A DNA stretch of 21,989 nucleotides from Ramicandelaber brevisporus (lineage: Eukaryota > Kickxellomycota > Ramicandelaberales > Ramicandelaberaceae): the NCBI GenBank assembly GCA_025201865.1, contig MU602714.1:48520-70508 (forward strand), in the 5' to 3' direction. The first letter of the stretch is position 1, and the number at the start of each line of letters is the position of its first letter. Positions 8,521 through 16,504 of the stretch are shown here, piece by piece. Under the pieces are notes generated by a model that worked only from the letters and a program-made list of their open reading frames with translations, ran no database searches and was not told the DNA's origin. The position numbers and the translations under genes were made by a program.

Positions 8521-9327
8521 ATGGTTCTTGTCAAGGAATATCGTGTGGTGATGAACTGCACTCTCGAAGACTACAACATCGGTCAGCTGTATGCTGTCGC
8601 CCAGGCCAGCAAAGCCGAAACTGGCGGTGGCGAAGGTGTCGAAATTGAGAAGAATGAGCCATACACAGACAAGAACGGCGTGACTGGCCAGTACACGTGC
8701 AAAATCTACCATCTCGAGTCCAAAGTTCCAGCTATTCTGAGAGCCATCTTGCCAGCCTCAGCCATGATTCTCAAAGAAGAGGCTTGGAACGCCTATCCAC
8801 ACTGCTTGACTATTCTGACGAGCAAGTACATGGGCGACAAATTCAAGCTCATCACCGAGTCTCAGTATGTTGCAAACGACCGCGGTAACCTCGAGAACGC
8901 TCTCAACTTGGACAAGGACACGCTGAAGAAGCGCGTGATCGACAAGATGGACATTGCGAACGAGAATGTCGACGCGAAAGATTACAAGGCTGCCGAGGAC
9001 CCGAAGCTGTTCCAGTCCAAGAAGGACTCACAGCGCGGTCCACTGAACACCCAGGATTGGCAGAAGAGCTGCACTCCGGTCATGTGCTGCTACAAGCTGG
9101 TCACAGCCGAGTTCATCTGGTGGGGTTTGCAAGGCAAGGTTGAGAAGTTCATCCAATCAACTCTGCGCCGCCTCCTGCTCAAGTTCAACAGACAACTGTT
9201 CTGCTCGACCGATGAGTGGCTCGGCTTGACCATTCAGGATATCCGCAAGATTGAGGAAACGACTGCAAATGAATTGGATGACATGCGCATGAACACCACC
9301 GCCTCTAACGGCACTGCCATTGAATAA
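8521..9327 (+). CDS. Class I phosphatidylinositol transfer protein (START-like PITP)
   Basis: A 268-residue protein matching animal PITP-alpha/beta along its full length (usual size about 270). Such proteins exchange one phosphatidylinositol or phosphatidylcholine between membranes and supply PI kinases; the protein should be cytosolic and peripheral to Golgi or plasma membrane. Recognisable blocks: VLVKEYRVV at the N-terminus, ETGGGEGVE, GQYTCKIYHL, EEAWNAYPHC, KDYKAAEDP, EFIWWGLQGKVE and FNRQLFCSTDEW. The inositol-headgroup residues known in PITP-alpha are present at the same numbers: Thr59, Lys61, Glu86 and Asn90, with Cys95. The membrane-docking Trp pair is at 200-201, and Ser166 matches the regulatory serine. 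The start ATG gives the family's exact N-terminus, and no intron is needed. The last codon and TAA form AATAAA (9323-9328). Confidence 0.96.
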   Translation: MVLVKEYRVVMNCTLEDYNIGQLYAVAQASKAETGGGEGVEIEKNEPYTDKNGVTGQYTCKIYHLESKVPAILRAILPASAMILKEEAWNAYPHCLTILTSKYMGDKFKLITESQYVANDRGNLENALNLDKDTLKKRVIDKMDIANENVDAKDYKAAEDPKLFQSKKDSQRGPLNTQDWQKSCTPVMCCYKLVTAEFIWWGLQGKVEKFIQSTLRRLLLKFNRQLFCSTDEWLGLTIQDIRKIEETTANELDDMRMNTTASNGTAIE

Positions 9328-9328
9328 A
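9323..9328 (+). terminator. AATAAA overlapping the PITP stop codon
   Basis: GAA TAA A contains AATAAA with the stop inside it. No other complete AATAAA is seen in the following 400 nt, so it may serve as the poly(A) signal with a very short 3' UTR. Confidence 0.35.
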
Positions 9329-9900
9329 CCGCTCCAGATTCCTTCCCACCGCTCTCTTCGCTCCTCCCCCCCCACTTTTTATTCTTCCATCCGAACGCTC
9401 GTTTTAAATGATTGTCCATTCCCCCTCGCTTTACATGTCTTTCTCTATTTTTTTTTGTGTTGTTGGCCGAGTTCGGCCTATTGAAATGCCCATTTCACCC
9501 AGACAACCGTTTCGAAAGCTCATTCTCTATGTAATTTGACGTCATTGTGTATTGCCTCCTTAAATTGTCTGGCGAATCAGCATTTAAGATTTTCGCCCTC
9601 ATGTTCTGTATGTGTGCATGTGTGTGGTGTGCAGTGTCTGTGTGTGGCTGGTCGTGACTGCTGAGTTTCCTTCGGTGATGAAGACAGCCGCAGCCCCATC
9701 CGCTGTTGGGAGCGTCACATTCGTATCACGCGGCTGCGTTCTCTTTTGTGATGATGACTGGATGGGCTCGAATCGGCTAGGGGATCACCCGTGTTACCAC
9801 AACCATCACAACCACCACAACCACTAACAACATGCGTGTATCCTGGCCTATACTCTCTCACTCACTCACTCCCTCACTCGCATATTCTCTCTCTCCCAGT
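9329..9900. other. Intergenic region after PITP: paired palindromes, CRE-like site and GT/CA repeats
   Basis: No gene is supported. Contents: C/T-rich sequence; two adjacent perfect inverted repeats at 9465-9478 (6-bp arms) and 9482-9497 (7-bp arms); a palindromic TGACGTCA (ATF/CREB-type consensus) at 9537-9544; a GTGTGTG block at about 9608-9650; CAACCA/CATCAC repeats at about 9800-9830; and CACT repeats at about 9855-9880. A 71-codon frame at 9612-9827 has only repeat-like composition and was not accepted. Confidence 0.4.
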
Positions 9901-9915
9901 CAGCCAGACTCTGTG

Positions 9916-9922
9916 ATATAAG
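9916..9922 (+). promoter_or_regulatory. TATA-like element of the 189-aa gene
   Basis: ATATAAG, in the context TGTGATATAAGCCGA, lies 178 nt before the start codon. A pyrimidine-rich stretch with no ATG follows up to 10101, as at the other TATA promoters in this window. Confidence 0.5.
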
Positions 9923-10100
9923 CCGACCGATCTCCTTTTTCTTCCTCTTGCAGCTCTCACTGCGACTTTATTTTTTCTCAGTGGTACGCTTGGCCCTTTT
10001 CGCTCTTCTCTACTTGTGTAACTTCATCTGCAACTTCATCTTGCCTTTCTTCCCTCATCTGCCTCTGAGTTTTTAACACTTTTTTTTCCCCCCCAAACAC

Positions 10101-10670
10101 ATGACACAGCAAGCTTCTTCAATCCCTCGTAGCGCTCTTTCCAGCAGCAGCGACTCCACCGACTGCTACCCGGCTCTGCTGCGCGTTATTCAGAACGAAG
10201 GCGCTGGTGCCGATGCCATTGTTTCACCTCTGGCCGCCGCCGCCGCTTCCCATCCTGGCACTATCCTAGAAGACGACGAGCTCACCTCGTCCTCCTCTTT
10301 CCGGGCCGCCATCGCAGCCTCCAGCGGCGGAGTGCGTCCACAGCGTGCTCGTACCGTTAGCGCTGCTGATTACCTCAACAACGATGTTGTGGGCTCTATT
10401 TATGCTGGCATGTCATTCGGTGAGCAGCCAGCAGAGGTGTACCACCACATTCATGGACGATCCACTGATCAAGTTGCAGAGGAGAGACTGGAGTATCAGC
10501 AGCGTGTGCGTCGCGTCAGTGCATCGAGTGGGTCAAATTGTCAGCTCGATCTGTACCCGTGTTTGATGCGTTTTGTAGAGAACACTGGATCAGAGGCTCA
10601 GCGCCGCGCTATGCACACTGCTGCGGTAGTGACATCGGCTCCTGGCAGTGGTGCTTCTCCAGCTGCTTAA
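10101..10670 (+). CDS. Small Ser/Ala-rich protein with mirrored YPxL and RxRxxSA motifs, function unknown
   Basis: A 189-residue protein not assigned to a family. It has no membrane segment or signal peptide and is probably largely disordered. An internal repeat is clear: DCYPALLRVIQNEG (21-34) and DLYPCLMRFVENTG (150-163) share 7 of 14 residues plus conservative changes. Between them are two copies of R-x-R-x-V-S-A (82-88 and 135-141), each matching the RxRxxS consensus of AGC kinases such as Akt/SGK/Ypk; the second also reads RRVS, a PKA-type site. YPxL is a known ligand of Bro1/ALIX/PalA-family proteins, so an endosomal adaptor or kinase-regulated partner is conceivable, but this is inference. 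Its TATA-like promoter, ATG-free leader and biased codons support a real gene. It is convergent with the CLEC16A homologue, 206 bp apart. Confidence 0.72.
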   Translation: MTQQASSIPRSALSSSSDSTDCYPALLRVIQNEGAGADAIVSPLAAAAASHPGTILEDDELTSSSSFRAAIAASSGGVRPQRARTVSAADYLNNDVVGSIYAGMSFGEQPAEVYHHIHGRSTDQVAEERLEYQQRVRRVSASSGSNCQLDLYPCLMRFVENTGSEAQRRAMHTAAVVTSAPGSGASPAA

Positions 10671-10876
10671 ATATTCCCTCTCACCTTTTTATGTATTATT
10701 CTACTTCACCTAGCATCTACTGTATTCATCCCTTCCATCACTAGTTCTATTTTTTAAAAAAAGAAAAGTATCATTCAGCTTTATACAAGAGTTAAGCACT
10801 AATAGTTAAGTGTTGAGTGAGGAAAAAGAGAAGTGGAGAAGAGCAAAGAGCGAAGAGGAGAAGGGAGAGAATGTGA
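10671..10876. terminator. Convergent 3' region between the 189-aa gene and the CLEC16A homologue
   Basis: These 206 bp separate two converging stop codons. TTAAATA spans the plus-strand stop. A T6A7 block lies at about 10750-10764, followed by purine-rich sequence to 10870. Both transcripts must end here or overlap. No full AATAAA is seen on either strand. Confidence 0.4.
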
Positions 10877-13698
10877 TTAGACGAGATGAGTCGCGAAATG
10901 AGAGATGATCGATTGACGAAACTGATCGAGATGAATAGCAGATGTGGTCGCAGAGGAGGACGAAGAATGCGGAGAGGAAGTAACAGACATGATTAAGATA
11001 TCAGGCTCAACAAGCAAGTCACCAACATGGCGTTCATCAGCCTCGTCGTCCAGAAGTACGCTACGGCGTGGTAGTTTCACCTCAGCATCGACTGATGATG
11101 TCGTAGAGTATTCGGAGAAGAGGCTGTGGTCAATGTGGTATCGCTGCTTGTTGGTTGCTGAGGGCTGTGCAGAAGAGAGTGCGGCAATAGTCAATGCCAA
11201 CATGTCGATGGTTTCTGTTCGACGAATCACACAGCGCTTGTCCACTAAGATGCGAACAAGATACTCGAGAATGCGCGCATTCGGGGGTACGTGGCTGTTG
11301 GGAGATATCGGAGATGTTGGATGCTGCTGCTGCTGTTGCTGAGACTGTTGCTGTTGAGGCTGCTGCTGTGATTCGTCATTGGCGAGAAGATTGAGACGCA
11401 GTCTGGTTCGAGGTGGCACTGGAGTTGTTGCTGAACCTGACGATGGAGTGGCGGTAGCGGATCGCTGTCCCAAGATGTTAGACATTGAGCGGCTGCCAGT
11501 CAGCTGCTGGAGAAGGGCTCGAGTCTGCGCAAACCGCTCGGGCGATAGTGTAGTTTTGGCCAACGTGCTAGGACTAACCGCCTTATTACGCAGAACAGTG
11601 GCAGCGAGCAGCAGGAAGGGCATTAAAATAGCTTCAGGATCCAAGTCACTCTCACACATGTCAACCGACTTGGTGGAAGAACTTGGTGAGCCCACTGTGT
11701 TACTCTGCGCAACCATGGCCTCATAAATCCACTGTGGAAGTCTGCCGACATTTAAGCCAGGCAGAGGGTGTGCTACGGAGAGTGACGCTTGCCGACTGAT
11801 TACTGGCCTGGAGGTGGTGCCATTGCCATTGCCATCGCGAATCGCCAGTGAGCCTGTGGATGCTGCATGCGGAGAGATTGGACGACGTGGTGTGGGAGGA
11901 TCTGGTGATAGGATGGATGCGGATGTTGATGGCGCGGCGGCAAAGAACAGTACTGCGAGTTCGTTGGAGATGGATGGATAGTGGAGGGAATGCGTGATGT
12001 GAGCGACAATCAAGAGAGCAGTGCGTAATCGAGTGATGGCCTCGTTGAATGAGTATCCTCCGGATGCGTCTCTCTCGCTCTGGCCTGTGGTAGCAGCTGC
12101 TGATATGACGGGTGATTCGCTGCCATTTCCACACAGTGCTTCGTGCCAGTTGTTCAAACACTGTACACCTTTACGAACGTCTCTGATGAGAGTATTGCGC
12201 ACTACGGATGATCGAATCAAGTACACGAGCTGCGGTTCAAGCTGACTCGTGTTTGGATCCAGCACATTCAGCACATCGCTCAAGTACGACCACATTTCCA
12301 AGTGATCCCCCAGAATATCCCCAATACGCGATGATGCCTTTGCGACGGCTGTCTGGTGTTTCTGCCGAGCCACTGTAGCTTTGTCTTCAGATGTCATAGA
12401 CCGAACTGGTTCAGCGAATGCCTGGTTTGACGTGAATAGATTGAGTGGATCGAAAAAACCAATCACACTGGAGAATGACAGATTGCGCTGTCTTTGTTGC
12501 TGTTGTTGCTGTTGCTGTTGTTGCTGTCGTTGGAGCCGATGAGCTGCTGTGGATTTCCTCGATGGAAGTGGTGGTGGAACTGATGAATGCTGCGGCCCAG
12601 CTGTGTTTTGCAAGTCTAGCAGAATCTGAGTGAGTTCGGACTGTCTGCTGCATAATGACTCGATTGTATCTGGCAGGAACGCACTGGCAATGGGATCTGT
12701 GGAAATGAAGACATCGGCATCAGGATCATTCAGTTTGAATATACTAAGAGTGATTGTTCTAACGGCAATGCGCACCATTGCATCTTCATGCTCAAAGAAT
12801 CGAATCGACCGTGTAAATAGTGGGAATGGTTCATCATCAACTGGAGAAGCGCTTACTTGAGAGGGTCTGTGGTCAACTGACGCTGACCGCGGTGCAGCTG
12901 CAACTGATGATTTCTGTTCATGTGTTCGACGTAGTCTCGGAGCTGGAGGTTGGACTGGAGGAGGAGGTGGTGGTGGGTGAGATGGCACTGAGGGAGAGGA
13001 TGTCAAGTCAACCAAGTCAAACAGTGATCTAACAACCATGACACTTGTTGGTCTGTCTCGCATCGAGTTCAGCTTTCTTCTACTCTGTCCACTGTTATCT
13101 GCGTTATCATCATCATTATTATTATCACCATCATCACCATCCATATTCGATCGATCAAACAAGTAGGTGAGCGATTCACTGTTTAGAGACAGTGCCACAG
13201 CCTTTAATAAAGTAACATAGTAAGCCACAATCTCTTCGTTGCTGAAATCGAGAGGAGCCATCATTATTCTATTAACATAATTGTTGGATAACAAGTAATG
13301 CATAAATGTTTGCGTTTTAACCGATTCCACCAGTATAGCCAGTGTTTGCAATATCTGCACAGCGATGACTGACGGCAAGTAAGGCTGCAGCAATAGTGCC
13401 AAGAACTGGCGATGCAATTGACGCTCTAGAAACAAAGAGAGCAGTTCAGGTGAGCGTCTATCTCCCCAAACCAGTAGCTCTGATATGGATCTAATGGCCT
13501 CCACTGCTGTTGATGTTCGGCTGTCATCTGAGACTGATGAATATGTCCCGTCTGCTCGTCGTCTAACTGCCGGTCGGTACAATGCAAGTTGTCCACTAAG
13601 AGAGAGTAGCTGTGCTTCGTGTCGCTCCAGATCCGCACTCGTCGCTCTCACTGCAGCTGCTGTCGTATCCGTTCTCGAAGTGTCTTGCTGCCGCTGCC

Positions 13699-13748
<50 letters not shown>

Positions 13749-13771
13749 AGCCGATGTCGCCTGCTGCTCAT
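10877..13771 (-). CDS. CLEC16A/Ema/GOP-1-type FPL-domain protein with polyQ and other low-complexity inserts
   Basis: A 964-residue protein (human CLEC16A is about 1050). The FPL domain starts near residue 58: AIRSISELLVWGD (92-104), YLLSNNYVNRI (159-169), DFSNEEIVAYYVTLLKAVAL (175-194). It resumes after an insertion of about 105 residues with FFEHEDAMVRIAVRTITLSI (325-344); these are the family's most conserved blocks. Animal homologues act on late endosomes and in autophagy/mitophagy, so an endosome- or autophagy-related role is expected. The insertion (about 209-311) is Asp/Asn-rich then Pro-rich. Further tracts: Q16 at residues 9-24, Q11 in the middle, and a Gln/Pro block near the C-terminus; the C-terminal half is weakly conserved. 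The minus-strand start ATG at 13769-13771 has A at -3. It is divergent from the 705-aa gene. Family assignment is firm for the FPL part only. Confidence 0.86.
12494..12526 (-). repeat. Polyglutamine tract 2 in the CLEC16A homologue
   Basis: Eleven Gln codons in a row, mixed CAA/CAG, lie just after the end of the FPL domain and are flanked by Arg-Gln pairs. Confidence 0.9.
13700..13747 (-). repeat. N-terminal polyglutamine tract in the CLEC16A homologue
   Basis: Sixteen consecutive Gln codons (CAA and CAG, mostly alternating) begin at residue 9, so the tract sits almost at the protein's N-terminus. Confidence 0.93.
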
Positions 13772-14015
13772 TTTCGTTGGTGTCTTTCAAAAAAAAAAGT
13801 TCAGTGAACGAGCGAACGAACAAATGAATGAATGTGAATGTTCAAAATGAGGAGTGTGAGTTGCAAAACAACAATAACATTAACAACGACAACAACAATA
13901 ACAACAACACTTTTCTTTTTCTTTTTCTTTTTCTTTTGTTGTTAATCGTCCAGCATCGAGAGGGACTGATTGAATAGATCGCGAGTTCGAGAAGGCTTCT
14001 TGAGTTGTACCATCA
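13772..14015. promoter_or_regulatory. Divergent promoter shared by the CLEC16A homologue and the 705-aa gene
   Basis: The 244 bp between two divergent start codons must hold both promoters. It contains an A10 run near the CLEC16A start, ACAA/AACAAC repeats at 13866-13907 and CTTTTT repeats at 13911-13938. Such poly(dA:dT)-type tracts are known to keep nucleosomes away in fungi. No TATA box was seen. ATGs on the plus strand stop at about 13850, leaving about 165 nt of ATG-free sequence before 14016. Confidence 0.6.
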
Positions 14016-16133
14016 ATGTCGGTTCTTCAGCACTCCCATCCTCCACCGCGGGTGATAGTTGATCCCAGTGTTTACTCTCGGTTATTGTCTGGTGCAACTG
14101 TAGCTGGATCTGCATCTGCAACTACTCAGCAGTATGTATTGTATGGAACCCGAGATGCATGCTTGATGGGCGATAGCTGGGAACTCACCGTAAGAGTTAA
14201 TCGAGCAGTAGCATTCCAGGATCAATCGGATGGATTGGTCCAGTTGATATCAAATTCACTGCCACAGAATGGGCCTCTTTCAGTCACTTCGAGCAAGAAG
14301 AAGAATAGCAATGACAAAAGTAGAGATGAGCTGGCGCCATATCCAATGTTTGTTGGATGGGCTGCAGTGGTTAGCGCAGAGAGCGGTGCATTGGCTAGAG
14401 CAGAATCAATTGCAGAAGCTTATTTTAAATCAACAACTGCAGCCCTTCTAAAGGCATTGACATCTCGCGCAGTTAGACTGGAGCCAGCAGCAGATGCAAG
14501 CATATTGTGCCAAGCAGTAGTCAAAGATGCTCAGTCTCTATTAGGAAGTGGATGCATTGGACTGGTCGCAGCCTCATCAGCATGTGTTCCGGCAGATGTA
14601 GTGGATGCTGCAGTTTACCCATTAAAGGCACTTACTATCGCCTCATCAGACAAAACAACAGTCGCTCTGACATTGAATTTACAATCACCCACTATTTATC
14701 CCATTGTGGAGGGAATCTCTGCTCAATTGAGATCATTCCACTTGAAACCAATAGCAGACAGTGCTCTGTTTGAGTTGCTCGCATCTGACTTTTGTGGAGT
14801 CTCGCCTGATCCAATTGAAAAGAAGGTTGCCAAAGAAATGGAGGCCATGATGAACTTGGCTGCAGAATCCGGTCCCGTATCTGCCAGAACCCGGCGCAGC
14901 TCGCATTTACCCCTCTCAACTAATCAGTCTCGCATCGCATCAGTTCCATCAAACACAGCTGGAGTTCAAGCTGCACAGAGTGCTGCTGCTGCGATGGATT
15001 TACAGCTAGTGCCAATTGCAACCACTCCTTCATTATTGCCATTGGCATCCACAGCGCGCGCGTCATTGACATCGCCAACAGTATCACACTCTGGAACATA
15101 TCATAGAGTCCCAGCTACTGCCGGATTGAGTACTGTTACGGAAGTCTCGTCATCTTCAGCCGAGCATTCACAGCCTCCATCTGCCACTATAGCAACAACA
15201 GCCACAACTACAACACAGCACAGACGAAGCTCCACAATTGCCGGTGTCATTTCAAGCGTTGTACCTGCATCAACTGTATCAAACGAGCATCAGCATCATC
15301 AACACCAGCATCAGCATCAGCACCAACAGAATGAGCAGTCAGTCCAAGCGGCACAGACTGATGTCGAGAGTGCATCAGTAGTTGATGAAGTTGTTCAGAG
15401 CGGCAGCGCATTGGCTTCAAATGTGATCAAGACTCGATCGTCATCCAAAGATCGAAATAGATCAACATCTGGAGGCGACGCCGCAGCAGGTTCGCTTCGA
15501 AATGTATCAAACAGCACAGTGGTTCGCCATTCAAGCATCTCCAGCAGTAAGCCAGCAACTCGCCTCGCCTCCAATGTTCCAATGAGCCACAGCCATAGCC
15601 ACACTGGTGCTGCATTGACCCTGTCTGATCTGGTTATACCCACAACTCGCATCTATGTCGATACTGGCTCTGGGCTGCAGTATGCCCAGGCTGCACTGTC
15701 GGTTGGTGGCCAAGGTCCTGATTCATGGACATTCCCAAACGCTGCAAAAGATTCCAATGCCATGGATATGGATGTGGATGTTGATGCCACAAACGATGGC
15801 GAGACCGAGGAGGTGGACGCAGTCATGCTGTCGGCGAAACGCACACTGGATGAAGAGCTGCCGCGGATGATTAGTCAGTATGAGAAGGTGCTGGACTCCA
15901 TCGACTCACTGAGGCACATTCTGGCCGTTCTGGATGTTCCTGAGGATCAGCTCGCAACTATGCTGGAGCGGTTTGTTATCGAGAGGAGATTGGCCAAGCA
16001 GCGCAAAGTAGATGCTGCCGTCCCTGAGCATGAACCAATGGATCTCGATGATCCTCCAATGCCAGCAGCACAGGATAATATCACTTCGATGACCAATGAT
16101 GTAGATGTGACGGTTAACACAGTGGCAGAATAG
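14016..16133 (+). CDS. Unrecognised 705-aa protein: globular N-terminal third, Ser/His/Gln-rich middle, acidic and coiled-coil C-terminus
   Basis: I do not recognise this family. Residues about 10-290 look folded, alternating beta-like and helical segments: [52 protein letters not shown], and a segment near 245 reading [15 protein letters not shown]. Residues about 295-540 are low complexity, rich in Ser, Thr and Ala, with a His-Gln block at 425-441. A further conserved-looking segment ([20 protein letters not shown]) precedes an Asp-rich stretch. Residues 607-662 form a likely amphipathic helix or coiled coil. The tail contains EPMDLDDPP. The N-terminal third loosely recalls MPN-fold proteins (beta-strand run, then a GW motif) but has no JAMM metal site, so that is a guess. 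It is divergently paired with the CLEC16A homologue. The start ATG has a weak context (T at -3). Confidence 0.72.
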   Translation: MSVLQHSHPPPRVIVDPSVYSRLLSGATVAGSASATTQQYVLYGTRDACLMGDSWELTVRVNRAVAFQDQSDGLVQLISNSLPQNGPLSVTSSKKKNSNDKSRDELAPYPMFVGWAAVVSAESGALARAESIAEAYFKSTTAALLKALTSRAVRLEPAADASILCQAVVKDAQSLLGSGCIGLVAASSACVPADVVDAAVYPLKALTIASSDKTTVALTLNLQSPTIYPIVEGISAQLRSFHLKPIADSALFELLASDFCGVSPDPIEKKVAKEMEAMMNLAAESGPVSARTRRSSHLPLSTNQSRIASVPSNTAGVQAAQSAAAAMDLQLVPIATTPSLLPLASTARASLTSPTVSHSGTYHRVPATAGLSTVTEVSSSSAEHSQPPSATIATTATTTTQHRRSSTIAGVISSVVPASTVSNEHQHHQHQHQHQHQQNEQSVQAAQTDVESASVVDEVVQSGSALASNVIKTRSSSKDRNRSTSGGDAAAGSLRNVSNSTVVRHSSISSSKPATRLASNVPMSHSHSHTGAALTLSDLVIPTTRIYVDTGSGLQYAQAALSVGGQGPDSWTFPNAAKDSNAMDMDVDVDATNDGETEEVDAVMLSAKRTLDEELPRMISQYEKVLDSIDSLRHILAVLDVPEDQLATMLERFVIERRLAKQRKVDAAVPEHEPMDLDDPPMPAAQDNITSMTNDVDVTVNTVAE

Positions 16134-16222
16134 GCGAGAAATTACCATCCGTTTCCCTCCGCATTGTCCCCCTCATAACTGTTTTTTTTTTCTGTTGTAG
16201 CTGTTGCTGTTGTTTTGTCCAT

Positions 16223-16230
16223 TATAAATA
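16223..16230 (+). promoter_or_regulatory. TATA box of the FGAM synthase gene
   Basis: TATAAATA lies 275 nt before the start codon. A transcription start about 30 nt downstream is expected near 16255-16265. Confidence 0.6.
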
Positions 16231-16301
16231 CCATGTACTTGAATTCATTCCTTCTTCGTTACCAACCTCTGCTTGGAGAGAGTTAGAAGAAGAGAGGATA
16301 G

Positions 16302-16307
16302 ATGTGA
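16302..16307 (+). promoter_or_regulatory. Start-stop upstream ORF (ATG TGA) in the FGAM synthase leader
   Basis: ATGTGA is the only ATG between the predicted transcription start and the real start codon at 16505. G at -3 and T at +4 give a moderate initiation context. Start-stop elements are known to hold ribosomes and lower downstream translation; a role here is inferred. Confidence 0.45.
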
Positions 16308-16504
16308 CAATAAACACATCTTCCGCCTCTTCATACCTTGCTTCCCACGCATTCCGTCGTGTCTGGACCTCACTCCCACCTTGTTGTTGTTGTTGTTGTT
16401 GTGACCAGCCACTGTGTTTTTTTTTTTTACTTTCTTTCCTTATCATTCTTGATCTTGAGTATATACACTGCCCATCCCAACCCAACCGCCCCTCCTCTCA
16501 AAAT

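Larger units (their letters stand above)
16134..16504 (+). promoter_or_regulatory. Promoter and leader of the FGAM synthase gene
   Basis: This region includes the 3' end of the 705-aa gene, the TATA box at 16223-16230 and a predicted leader of about 240 nt. The leader holds seven TTG triplets at 16381-16401, a T10 run near 16419 and a single upstream ATG (16302), which is followed at once by TGA. The frame stays open upstream of the start codon to 16304 but has no in-frame ATG there. Confidence 0.6.

Noticed and set aside
13596-13850. Cys-, Ala- or Leu-rich frames over the CLEC16A N-terminus
   Set aside because: Alternative readings of the CAG/CTG repeat that encodes polyglutamine on the minus strand.
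16304-16504. N-terminal extension of FGAM synthase by 67 codons
   Set aside because: It would start at GTG, encodes a Cys run from TTG repeats plus a hydrophobic stretch, and lies in the predicted leader; the ATG at 16505 is the first in-frame ATG.
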